Shown: positions 18,550 to 25,592, counted from the stretch's first letter. The stretch: 40,983 nt of DNA from an uncultured Gammaproteobacteria bacterium (GCA_913043815.1 CAJWNY010000018.1:1-40983), one strand, 5' to 3'. The notes: generated by a model from the letters alone, not told the origin. Translations and numbers: made by a program.

Positions 18550-18735
18550 ATGGATTCCAAGTTATTAGAGCTACTAGTTTGCCCTGTGAGCAAAACATCT
18601 TTGGCTTATATGCGTGAGCATCAAGAACTTTGGTGTCGCGAAAGTAGGCTGGCTTACCCGATAGCTGATGGTATTCCCTCACTGCTCCCCGATGAGGCGC
18701 GTCAGTTAACCGGCGTCGATTTAGAGGAGCTATAG
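18550..18735 (+). CDS. Trm112/YcaR-family small protein (UPF0434)
   Basis: This 61-aa protein belongs to the Trm112 family; bacterial members are like YcaR. The M-D-S-K-L-L-E-L-L-V-C-P-V start, the central L-A-Y-P-I-A-D-G-I-P-S-L-L and the acidic E-A-R end are typical. The zinc form has C-P-x-C, but here the second Cys is Ser (C-P-V-S-K), so a full four-Cys zinc site is not present. This is also seen in other proteobacterial members. AGAGAGG (18534-18540) lies 9 nt before the ATG. In many genomes it sits beside lpxK-kdsB; here it stands alone after purA. The bacterial role is not well defined; a methyltransferase-activating role like that of eukaryotic Trm112 is only a guess. Confidence 0.85.
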   Translation: MDSKLLELLVCPVSKTSLAYMREHQELWCRESRLAYPIADGIPSLLPDEARQLTGVDLEEL

Positions 18736-18900
18736 GTACAATTGCAGATTCATATTGATCCACGGCAAAAATGCTGTAGCACATAAAAATCCGGCGTCTA
18801 CCGTTGAGACCCCAAATGTGTAATTGGAAAGGTGGGCAGCTCTTTGTTATGTAGAAGAAATGTCACTTAGGTGCCAGAACCAGTTGCTTTTCGTTCACAC

Positions 18901-18929
18901 TTCGTTGACCTTCGAAGCCCTAGTATGAT
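18901..18929 (+). promoter_or_regulatory. Putative promoter of folE2
   Basis: TTCGTT (18901-18906) and TATGAT (18924-18929) are 17 bp apart, 27 bp before the folE2 start. The -10 is good and the -35 is weak. I looked for a Zur-like palindrome, since folE2 is zinc-controlled in some bacteria, and did not see one. Confidence 0.35.
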
Positions 18930-18956
18930 CCGCTTTTGATTAAAATAGGAAACTTG

Positions 18957-19907
18957 ATGAGCATACCTAAGCTTGTACCTGTTCTTGACATGCCGGATGT
19001 GGCAAACAAGACCCTTGCCAGGGCGCATAAGACTTTAGACTGGGTTGGGATGAGTGATGTTCACCAACCGCTCAAAATAAAGGATGGCCAGCAAAATAAA
19101 GAAGTGCATGCCAGCGTTCAGGTCTATGTCAACTTGGCGGACCCAACGGCCAAGGGCATTCACATGTCGCGCTTGTATTTACTCCTAGACGATCATGCAA
19201 CTTCTAATCCGTTGACTGCTTCTGGGCTGAGGACCCTATTGGCTTCTATCCTCGAGTCGCATAGAGATTTGAGTACTAACGCGTTCGTACAGTTCGAGTT
19301 TGATCATTTTATTCGCCGTCCTGCTTTGATTAGCGACAACGTTGGTTGGGCCTCGTACCCAGTAACGGTTAAAGGCACGCTGATCAGCGGCGAAATTGCG
19401 ATTGAACTGTCAGTAGCCGTGCAGTACTCCTCTACTTGTCCTTGTTCCGCAGCGTTGGCTCGCCAACTCATTCAAGAACAGTTCACAAAGGATTTTGGTT
19501 CTCAAGGCGATATTAGAGCCGACGCTGTACATTCCTGGTTAGGTACCGAAGAGGGCATTTTAGCCACGCCACACAGTCAGCGCAGCACCGCAAAAGCATT
19601 GGTTCGTTTAGATGATTCCCACAATGACCTGCCAATTACAGCGTTGGTAGATCAGCTTGAAGGTGCACTTAAAACGCCTGTCCAAAGTGCAGTGAAGCGA
19701 GAGGATGAGCAGGAATTTGCTCGGCTTAATGGTAAGAATCCGATGTTTGTTGAAGATGCAGGCAGAAGGCTGAAAACGGCATTGGACGATGACCCTCGCT
19801 GGAAGGATTTTTGGGTGCGCATTGAGCATCACGAGAGTCTTCATGCCCATGACGCAGTGGGGGTGTTCACAAAGGGCGAAGACCAGGGCTATAAACCTAT
19901 TCCTTAG
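18957..19907 (+). CDS. folE2: GTP cyclohydrolase FolE2 (type IB)
   Basis: FolE2 makes 7,8-dihydroneopterin triphosphate from GTP, the entry to folate and, in many bacteria, queuosine. It is unrelated in fold detail to FolE and can use metals other than zinc. The family marks are L-D-W-V-G-M-S-D, K-G-I-H-M-S-R-L near residue 67, the catalytic Cys in S-S-T-C-P-C-S, the His in T-P-H-S-Q-R-S and N-P-M-F-V-E-D-A-G-R-R near the C terminus. I chose ATG 18957 because AGGA (18947-18950) lies 6 nt upstream; the frame itself is open from TTG 18936. The product is 316 aa. It is monocistronic, followed by a hairpin and the convergent dgoA. Confidence 0.94.
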   Translation: MSIPKLVPVLDMPDVANKTLARAHKTLDWVGMSDVHQPLKIKDGQQNKEVHASVQVYVNLADPTAKGIHMSRLYLLLDDHATSNPLTASGLRTLLASILESHRDLSTNAFVQFEFDHFIRRPALISDNVGWASYPVTVKGTLISGEIAIELSVAVQYSSTCPCSAALARQLIQEQFTKDFGSQGDIRADAVHSWLGTEEGILATPHSQRSTAKALVRLDDSHNDLPITALVDQLEGALKTPVQSAVKREDEQEFARLNGKNPMFVEDAGRRLKTALDDDPRWKDFWVRIEHHESLHAHDAVGVFTKGEDQGYKPIP

Positions 19908-19925
19908 AGTTTGCATCTCCTACCG

Positions 19926-19954
19926 GTGCCCAGATTAGTTGTCTGGGACACTTT
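19926..19954 (+). terminator. Hairpin after folE2, possible terminator
   Basis: CCCAGA (19929-19934) pairs with TCTGGG (19942-19947), and GTG/CAC flanks (19926-19928, 19949-19951) can extend the stem past one mismatch. Only CTTT follows, so termination may be inefficient. The left part repeats the tRNA-Leu 3' end (see findings). Confidence 0.45.
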
Positions 19955-20035
19955 GGGTACGGTTGTAGAGTCTGGTCTTGCGGTTGAGTAGGCAAAGAGT
20001 AAATGACCGATACTTCTTTTGCCGCCATCTCAGTC

Positions 20036-20707
20036 CTACCCGCCGTCGCTCGTTAGATAATCCCGGTTTGCTCTGCCCAGCCTTAATTGGGTAATGGCTA
20101 GCACAAATTCTTGAGCGCTGGCGCTAATGGCCTCAACGCTCTTTCCAGACTGGAAGAGTGCGCCGCCAATGCCAAAGCCGTTAGCGCCTGCCTGCCAATA
20201 GGCTCGCATGTTGTAAGTGGTTATGCCGCCAACCGGGAAGATATTTGCACTTTTTGGTAATACTGAGCGCCAGCTTTTAATAACTTGCGGCGACAGCATT
20301 TCTGCTGGAAAAGCCTTTACTCCGTTTGCTCCCGCTTCCAACGCGACGAATACTTCAGACGGCGTGGCCGCGCCTGGAATACAAATCATATCTAGTGCAG
20401 CGGTAGACTTAATAACGATTTCGTTGGTGTTGGGCGAAACAATCAGCCGACCTCCTGCTGCGGAAACTTTTTGCACCTGCTCCGTATCGAGTACTGTTCC
20501 AGCTCCGATTAACATTTGCGAGCCGAATTTTTCTGCTATTAAGTTAATGCTGTGTAAAGGATCGGGGGAATTTAGGGGCACTTCAACAATTCGAATGCCC
20601 GCTTCGAAAAGGCAAGCGACTACATCTAGAGATTCATCCGGAGCAATGCCACGCAAAATAGCAACCAACGGCATTTGCTCTAGGTAATTTGAAAGTGAGC
20701 GGTTCAT
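20036..20707 (-). CDS. dgoA: 2-dehydro-3-deoxy-6-phosphogalactonate aldolase
   Basis: This class I aldolase splits 2-dehydro-3-deoxy-6-phosphogalactonate (KDPGal) to pyruvate and glyceraldehyde 3-phosphate. The fold and motifs of the KDPG/KDPGal aldolase family are clear: L-V-A-I-L-R-G-I (catalytic Glu region E-V-P-L-N-S-P), G-A-G-T-V-L, and the Schiff-base Lys in G-V-K-A-F-P-A-E, then P-V-G-G-I-T-T. E-V-P-L-N-S-P-D matches the galactonate form (DgoA) better than the Eda form, and the next gene is a DgoK kinase. The length is 223 aa against 205 in E. coli DgoA, the extra being at the C terminus. It starts 7 nt after dgoK, so the two form an operon. Confidence 0.92.
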   Translation of the reverse strand: MNRSLSNYLEQMPLVAILRGIAPDESLDVVACLFEAGIRIVEVPLNSPDPLHSINLIAEKFGSQMLIGAGTVLDTEQVQKVSAAGGRLIVSPNTNEIVIKSTAALDMICIPGAATPSEVFVALEAGANGVKAFPAEMLSPQVIKSWRSVLPKSANIFPVGGITTYNMRAYWQAGANGFGIGGALFQSGKSVEAISASAQEFVLAITQLRLGRANRDYLTSDGG

Positions 20708-20714
20708 TGGTGAT

Positions 20715-21686
20715 TTACGCCTGCGGGTTAAGGTATTGTGCTATCTCTAATGCGCCGGCAATAGTCGCTTCTCCTGAGTTGATTGTGTAGCCGCAATGCC
20801 CAAGGTGGTCTATTGCCGACAGGTACCGGTGTGCCAATTTATCTGAACCAACAATGGCCACCTCGGTGACCTTGTTAGGTTTGGTTGACTCTTTCAGCAT
20901 AGATCTAATCTCCGTACCAATAAGTAATCCAGATAGATAGGCCTCGCCGTTGTCATGAGTGTGCGCTCCTGATAGTTGTAGCGAGCGCACTGTAAACAAC
21001 TGGTGCATTATCCCGCCTTGGCTAGCGCTGTTGTCTAATCCCTCAAGAAACGCGCGTTGCTGCCAAGGGGCTGGTTTGGCAATCGAGTTGGACAGTATCG
21101 AATGGCGGATTAACAGGTTAAAAATTTCGCCAGTCATAGAGGTAGAGAACTGGTCTAACGCGGTCCCCGTGCTAGTGGCCGTCTTAATCCATTTATTGTG
21201 AGTGCCCGGAAAACAAATGACCTCAGGAGCACGCAAGTTTTGTGCCTCGATGATCTTTTTAGCACCAAAGTACTGCACCTCCTCGCCGCGCATGACATCA
21301 AAATAGCCACTTATGCCTAGACCAGATAGGCCAGGAATTATCCAAGTATTGCCGTTGTTAAAATTATTTATTTGATGAGCATTTTGCGCGAGTTTTTGTA
21401 GATTCGCAGGACAAGGGATGTGTGGAACTTCAATCCACCCGCTTGGGCTGCCGACCATACCGCTTAATAATATTGGCGTCGGATGACTGGGCTCTAACCA
21501 ATGGCTAATGTTTCGTTTTAAGACGTCGGGATATTCTCTTTGAATATTCAACAAGCCCTCTGTAGTCACCACTTTGTCTCTGCAAACTCCGCAACCATCA
21601 GCGCGTCTCTCAACAAGGTAAGCGCGAAAGTTGGTTGTACCCCAATCCACAATAATAAGTGGTGACATGAGAGTTTCAGGTTTCAT
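20715..21686 (-). CDS. dgoK: 2-dehydro-3-deoxygalactonokinase
   Basis: DgoK phosphorylates 2-dehydro-3-deoxygalactonate at C6, the step before DgoA. The ASKHA-type kinase features are visible: D-W-G-T-T-N-F-R-A-Y at residues 14-23, G-M-V-G-S-P-S-G-W, M-R-G-E-E, F-P-G-T-H-N-K-W and A-I-V-G-S-D near the end. The length of 323 aa is close to the family's usual 290-330. The ATG at 21686 was kept; an internal ATG at 21668 (M-S-P-L-I-I-V-D-W) would also suit. No dehydratase, dehydrogenase, transporter or GntR/IclR regulator for galactonate lies beside the pair, so the upstream enzymes must be elsewhere. Confidence 0.93.
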   Translation of the reverse strand: MKPETLMSPLIIVDWGTTNFRAYLVERRADGCGVCRDKVVTTEGLLNIQREYPDVLKRNISHWLEPSHPTPILLSGMVGSPSGWIEVPHIPCPANLQKLAQNAHQINNFNNGNTWIIPGLSGLGISGYFDVMRGEEVQYFGAKKIIEAQNLRAPEVICFPGTHNKWIKTATSTGTALDQFSTSMTGEIFNLLIRHSILSNSIAKPAPWQQRAFLEGLDNSASQGGIMHQLFTVRSLQLSGAHTHDNGEAYLSGLLIGTEIRSMLKESTKPNKVTEVAIVGSDKLAHRYLSAIDHLGHCGYTINSGEATIAGALEIAQYLNPQA

Positions 21687-21867
21687 TTTTATACTCGGAC
21701 TAGTAGTTCATTTTGCCTAGAATGGCTGGTTCGCCGCCTGGGCTAGTCTACCGAAAATTTTGCAAGAACGTTTAGAGAGTGCCCGAGAAGCACCTTTGCT
21801 TGGCCAAGGTTCGGAAGGTTAGTTTTTAGTAGTTGCTGGGCGAGAGGTCGATCAAGAGTCCACCCCG

Positions 21868-21902
21868 TAATAGCTAAAAGGCATTAGCCCTATTAGCTAT
21901 TA
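21868..21902. promoter_or_regulatory. Perfect 10-bp AT-rich palindrome between merR-like gene and dgoK
   Basis: TAATAGCTAA (21868-21877) and TTAGCTATTA (21893-21902) form a perfect inverted repeat with a 15-nt centre. It lies 182 bp upstream of dgoK and 46 bp downstream of the regulator gene on the same strand. No T run follows on either strand, so an operator for dgoKA is a little more likely than a terminator. Confidence 0.45.
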
Positions 21903-21947
21903 GACTAATCTAGCGCAAGTGCCTTCCACGCACAGAGAGTGCTTAGT

Positions 21948-22862
21948 CTACGGTAAGTTGTCCAAGTCTAAACCGTCTGCGACGGCAACCGATCGCAGAG
22001 CACTTTCAAAAATAGTTCTAGCCCGAGCCGACATCTCAGCAAGCTGTGCGTGCAGCGCCTTCTCTTTGGGGTCATCGTCTTTACATTGTAGGCAATATTT
22101 CTCGAACCCACTGATGTCGATGAGTAGCTTAGCAATGTGATTTGGGCATTCGCAGTGTAGGCTCGGCATCATATTTGCGATACTAGAGAGTTGCTCCGGG
22201 TTGAATGCACTTACGCCGATTTGCACCGGCTCAGAAGCCACGTCTAAGGACTTTGTGCTCATCATCGTGCGCAGGTGTTCTGGGGTAATTGGTGATTTGA
22301 GTGCTTGGATGCCGTGGCTAGCCAGCAGTTGCTCTATCCGCCGAGGCGCAAAAGCGTAAACAATAATTACCCTTTGGTAAGAACCGTTTCTAAGTTTGAT
22401 CAATTCTTCAACCGTGGTATCCGGAAGCGTATCGCTCTCCACCATCAACGCTTTATGGTGACGGGAAAGTTTATTGCCTCGGTCTAACCAGCTTTCCAGT
22501 GTCTGCGGGAACAAGCTAAAGCTTTGACAAATTGCTGGCTCGACCCGTTCGAACAACGGAGCCAGGTTAAGACCCACCACATCGACGCCGTCCTCCAAAG
22601 TCTCTGAGCGGCTTCGATCATGTCGCAGACTTAGGTTTTCTAGGTCATCAGTACCCAATCTGGCAAGCTCTCCTAGGGCATGACCCTCTGACATAAGTCT
22701 TTTCACCAGCAACAGCCGATGCACATGGCTGTTATTGTAGAAGCGTCTGCCAGAGTCACTGCGGTTAGGAATAACTATTGAATGCCTGCTTTCCCATTTT
22801 CTGAGCGTGTGCGAAGGAACACCCGTAAGGTTAGCTACTGCCCCTATTGTTAGTCTATCCAT
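21948..22862 (-). CDS. MerR-type transcriptional regulator with a cysteine-containing C-terminal domain
   Basis: The N terminus is a MerR winged helix-turn-helix: L-T-I-G-A-V-A-N-L-T-G-V-P-S-H-T-L-R-K-W-E-S-R-H and R-R-F-Y-N-N-S-H-V (residues 3-50). The rest (about 90-304) is alpha/beta-like, with V-I-I-V-Y-A-F-A-P-R-R and a C-terminal part holding C-E-C-P-N-H and, 15 residues later, Y-C-L-Q-C. These four cysteines plus His could bind metal, which is inference. The size and layout resemble light- or B12-linked MerR proteins (CarH/LitR), but I see no DxHxxG cobalamin motif. The 304-aa gene is divergent from an SDR gene across 402 bp and a SOUL-family gene is close by. The effector and targets are unknown. 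Confidence 0.85.
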   Translation of the reverse strand: MDRLTIGAVANLTGVPSHTLRKWESRHSIVIPNRSDSGRRFYNNSHVHRLLLVKRLMSEGHALGELARLGTDDLENLSLRHDRSRSETLEDGVDVVGLNLAPLFERVEPAICQSFSLFPQTLESWLDRGNKLSRHHKALMVESDTLPDTTVEELIKLRNGSYQRVIIVYAFAPRRIEQLLASHGIQALKSPITPEHLRTMMSTKSLDVASEPVQIGVSAFNPEQLSSIANMMPSLHCECPNHIAKLLIDISGFEKYCLQCKDDDPKEKALHAQLAEMSARARTIFESALRSVAVADGLDLDNLP

Positions 22863-23264
22863 GTTGTCTGTGCCTTTTTCTACGTGTGGAATTGCTGATC
22901 CGCACTTGGTTTGTAAAGCTAATTTCTATCAGGAATCGCTAATAAGTCTGCAACAAAAAGCTAAGGTCCCTTTGTAGTGCCTATCAGCACTAGTCTTAAC
23001 GGGAATGAGCGCCGCAGCTGCAGCGCCATTAGCGAAAGAACGTATCGTTAGTTCTATGTATTAACGATGTCGAAGTTGACGACGTGGATAGTCTACTATT
23101 GGAGACTTAATGTCAAATTAAAGTTGGACAAATATGGACATATCTGAGAATAATGTTCTTTCGAGCTGCTGTTACCCCGAACTGCCAATGTTTTGAAGGC
23201 AAGAGGGGTACGGGGCATTGGCTAAATAGTGGCGATAATCCGCTATCTTCGAGGTAAAAGACCT
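22863..23264. other. 402-bp divergent regulatory spacer (merR-like gene / SDR gene)
   Basis: No coding frame stands out. I see a perfect 7-bp inverted repeat ATCGTTA/TAACGAT (23044-23050 and 23062-23068), and a direct repeat GGACA at 23126-23130 and 23136-23140 that overlaps the promoter-like element described separately. The length is generous for two short divergent promoters. Confidence 0.5.
23124..23154 (+). promoter_or_regulatory. Candidate MerR-type promoter of the SDR gene
   Basis: TTGGAC (23124-23129) and AATAAT (23149-23154) are separated by 19 bp, longer than the normal 17. Inside the spacer is the dyad ATATG-GA-CATAT (23132-23143), centred within about 2 bp of the spacer midpoint. 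MerR-family activators characteristically bind a dyad in a 19-20 bp spacer and untwist it. The fit is by eye; the -10 is imperfect. Confidence 0.4.
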
Positions 23265-23978
23265 ATGAATGTTCTTATTGTCGGCGCTGCTGGCGCAATT
23301 GGGGCTGCTTTGCTGAAGCGGTATCTGGAAAGCCCTGCGGTCGAGCAGATTATCGCTATTCATCACCAGCCCAAAGGCAGCAGCGATAGCAATCTACGTT
23401 GGCTTGACTGCGATTTGCGCGACGAACGATCGATAATTCGATGCGCTGAGACAGTGGCGGCAATGGGCGTGCCCATTCACCGGTGGGTCTGCGCCAGTGG
23501 CTATCTGCAAGGTCCTTTGGGGGGGCCAGAAAAGTCTATGCGCAACATTCGCGGCGCCAAGCTTCATGACGACTTTGCAGTAAATACAATTGGCCCAGTT
23601 TTATTGTTTTCAGCAATGGCAAGCCAGCTAAAAGTGGCTCCGGGCCTCAAAGCGGCCTTTCTTTCAGCTCAGGTGGGCAGTATTGAGGACAATCAACTCG
23701 GCGGGTGGTTTGGCTACCGTATGTCCAAGGCCGCGTTGAATATGGGAATTCGGTGTCTAGCTATTGAAGCTGGGCGATGGCGTAATGAGCCTACCATTGT
23801 GGCCATTCATCCTGGCACTACGGTGAGTAATTTATCCAAGGATTTTGTGAAACAACGAAAATTACCTTTGCAATCTGCAGAGCACTGCGCTGAAAAACTT
23901 GACTATCTGATTGAAGGTCTGGCGGTAAAGGGAACCGGAAAATTTTACCGTTTAGACGGCAGTCTTCTGCCTTGGTAA
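23265..23978 (+). CDS. Short-chain dehydrogenase/reductase, C-factor-like
   Basis: This is a classical SDR with a Rossmann fold. The NAD(P)-binding loop is V-G-A-A-G-A-I-G-A (residues 5-13), the D-C-D-L-R-D segment contacts adenine, and the catalytic Ser (L-S-A-Q-V-G) and Y-x-x-x-K (Y-R-M-S-K) are present. H-P-G-T-T-V-S at about residue 179 is typical of the CsgA/C-factor-like subgroup. The substrate cannot be told. I chose ATG 23265 (237 aa), which gives M-N-V-L-I-V-G-A and has GAGG 10-13 nt upstream; the GTG at 23229 would add 12 basic residues. Similar SDR genes sit beside MerR-type regulators in light-response clusters, which fits the neighbour here. Confidence 0.88.
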   Translation: MNVLIVGAAGAIGAALLKRYLESPAVEQIIAIHHQPKGSSDSNLRWLDCDLRDERSIIRCAETVAAMGVPIHRWVCASGYLQGPLGGPEKSMRNIRGAKLHDDFAVNTIGPVLLFSAMASQLKVAPGLKAAFLSAQVGSIEDNQLGGWFGYRMSKAALNMGIRCLAIEAGRWRNEPTIVAIHPGTTVSNLSKDFVKQRKLPLQSAEHCAEKLDYLIEGLAVKGTGKFYRLDGSLLPW

Positions 23979-24071
23979 CGATCATGGAAGCACGCTTGAT
24001 ACGTCGGCATCAACTCTTGTGCTTGGCGGGAGTTGGAGGCAACGATATAAGGTGCCATTCAGCAATTGGCG

Positions 24072-24653
24072 TCATGTTGCTTCGTTGCAAAGTGGTACCA
24101 AGATCTCGTTCTTACGCATAAACCACGGGGTGAACGGGGCATTATGCCTTGCCCACCTAGGTGCTCCGCAAGATTTGTAATTGCCGGTTGCTAGGGCCTC
24201 CAGCATTAAAGCCTCGTGCATTAAATAGCGCTTTTTGCTCCAACCGCCACTGTATTCCATGGCAGCCATAATTATCTCAGCCTGGCTGCTTACTTCTACT
24301 ACGGCGGATGCCGGCACCGGCAAGTTTTCCAGGTTGTATTCCCTCGGCATTACAAATGAGATCAGCCATTCATTGGCGTCGCTGGTTTGAATGACCGGGG
24401 CCGTCATAGCGATTTTTGCATCGCTGTTGTTCTCGCCTGTAATAAATTTAAACAGGGGACGAAATGCTCTGGATCCCGCGTCTTCAAAGTCGCCTGCGAC
24501 TCGAACAGATGCCAGTAAGTGCGGCTCATACTTACGAATTTCAATGACGCCGTCACTGGAGACTACCGAATAGTCAAGGGACTCAATGCTTTGGGCTGAA
24601 ATGCTCATTGTCAGAGATACCATGCCGAATATCGTTATCACTAGATGTTTCAT
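24072..24653 (-). CDS. SOUL heme-binding family protein, exported
   Basis: The SOUL/HBP family binds heme or other tetrapyrroles in animals and plants; bacterial members are common but poorly studied. The marks are I-E-I-R-K-Y-E-P-H-L-L-A-S-V near the N terminus, I-A-M-T-A-P-V-I-Q in the middle, F-V-M-P-R-E-Y, and W-F-M-R-K-N-E-I-L-V at the C terminus. I chose ATG 24653 (193 aa) because the product then starts with a signal peptide (M-K-H-L-V-I-T-I-F-G... cleaved near S-A-Q-S). AAAGG lies 9 nt upstream. The longer frame from 24776 is not family-like. It is convergent with the SDR gene and downstream of an ankyrin-like remnant. The ligand is not shown by sequence. Confidence 0.88.
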   Translation of the reverse strand: MKHLVITIFGMVSLTMSISAQSIESLDYSVVSSDGVIEIRKYEPHLLASVRVAGDFEDAGSRAFRPLFKFITGENNSDAKIAMTAPVIQTSDANEWLISFVMPREYNLENLPVPASAVVEVSSQAEIIMAAMEYSGGWSKKRYLMHEALMLEALATGNYKSCGAPRWARHNAPFTPWFMRKNEILVPLCNEAT

Positions 24654-24759
24654 ATTCAAAACCTTTTGCAGTAAGTATAGTACAACCGCTGCCCCACAAA
24701 GCCAGCGTAAAACACCCGTGAACAGGGAGTGAGGGTAAAGTTGATTTTGGCATAGCAGT

Positions 24760-25068
24760 TTAAAGCGCGTCCGCATTTATACCGCAAAACTCAAGTAATT
24801 CTCTAGCGGCCAGTCTCATGTCTTTAGAGATGAAAATTGCCGCCCACGATTTACCGTCACCACCTGTGGTCTGGGCGTCTATGCTTTTCGCTTTCAGCAT
24901 TTTTTCTATCAAATCAGGGCGCGTCATTGCGATTATGCTTGGGCCAGCGCGAATGCCATTGTTATAGCGCACATTGCCACTAAAGCGGTCCGCGGGTAGC
25001 CAGTTATTCTCTCCTTCAACGACTGCGAGCCAAGACAGTAATAGGGTTGGCTCATGATCAAGTTTTAG
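24760..25068 (-). pseudogene. Ankyrin-like gene remnant
   Basis: An open frame of about 102 codons runs from a stop at 25071-25069 to the TAG/TAA at 24760. The C-terminal part has the shape of an ankyrin repeat: L-I-E-K-M-L-K-A-K-S-I-D-A-Q-T, then G-D-G-K-S-W-A-A-I, then R-E-L-L-E-F-C-G-I-N-A-D-A. The first ordinary start is GTG 24972 (70 aa), with no ribosome binding site, and the sequence before it (W-L-A-V-V-E-G-E-N-N-W) continues smoothly, so the 5' part seems lost. It may be a truncated ankyrin protein or a short real gene. The function is unknown. Confidence 0.4.
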
Positions 25069-25071
25069 CTA

Positions 25072-25481
25072 GATTGGGTGCTTAGCGGCGTCAATAAACC
25101 TATCCCAGCCGAGAAAGGCTCCAAAATTACGTTGGCCTTGGATATACTAGAGGACAAGTCTAGGGGCTCCGGAGTAAAATTACTCTAAGCTGTTGGTATC
25201 GACGGACGCGTAGCGCTCAGAGGCATCGGCGCCAGAATAGAAGTCCCAGTTACCGCTATCGGCATTTGCCGAATTGCCTACGAAGACCTCAGCTTCAAAG
25301 GAAACAGCGATGCTTTTTCGGCGCAATCCCGGGGGCATTTATCTTTGCCAATAGCAGTGGTTCTTCTGTTATCGTGTCGCATTGAAATACTGCTCCCCAA
25401 GTTGCAATCTTCTGAAAAAGATCAGCCATTAATTAGGGTGGGGTTGTTGTATCGGATTCGGCGTTTATTTAATTTCGCGTG
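25072..25481. other. 410-bp spacer without a recognisable gene
   Basis: Between the ankyrin-like remnant and tRNA-Leu I find no start-containing frame of useful length. A stop-free + strand frame of about 104 codons (25189-25503) has no start and runs into the tRNA, so it is probably chance or decayed coding DNA. A small dyad GAGTAA-AA-TTACTC lies near 25171-25185. Confidence 0.4.
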
Positions 25482-25568
25482 TGGTGCCCAGAAGAGGACT
25501 TGAACCTCCACGGCCTTACGGCCACTAGCACCTGAAGCTAGCGTGTCTACCAATTTCACCACCTGGGC
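25482..25568 (-). tRNA. tRNA-Leu (anticodon CAG), CCA encoded
   Basis: On the - strand the sequence folds as a class II tRNA of 87 nt: acceptor GCCCAGG pairing with TCTGGGC (one G-T at the seventh pair), D loop with AATTGGTAGAC, anticodon arm G-C-T-A-G around CTTCAGG giving anticodon CAG, a variable arm GGCC-GTAA-GGCC typical of tRNA-Leu, T arm with GGTTCAAGT, discriminator A and an encoded CCA. It reads CUG codons. It is divergent from rnr, whose start is only 48 bp away. The 3' end of the tRNA faces the accessory segment. Confidence 0.96.
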
Positions 25569-25592
25569 ATGAGCGGTCTGATGAGGCGGCTG

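Noticed and set aside
18736-18956. Zur box upstream of folE2
   Set aside because: I looked for a GTTATGTTATAACAT-like dyad and found only a single GTTATGT half (18846-18852), without a partner.
25189-25503. A stop-free + strand frame of about 104 codons before tRNA-Leu
   Set aside because: It has no ATG/GTG/TTG in its first half, runs into the tRNA gene, and I recognise no family in its translation.
25482-25568. tRNA-Leu as a proven integration site
   Set aside because: The only same-strand copy of its 3' end is 10 bp long and forms part of a hairpin; no integrase gene is present, so I kept it only as a low-level finding.
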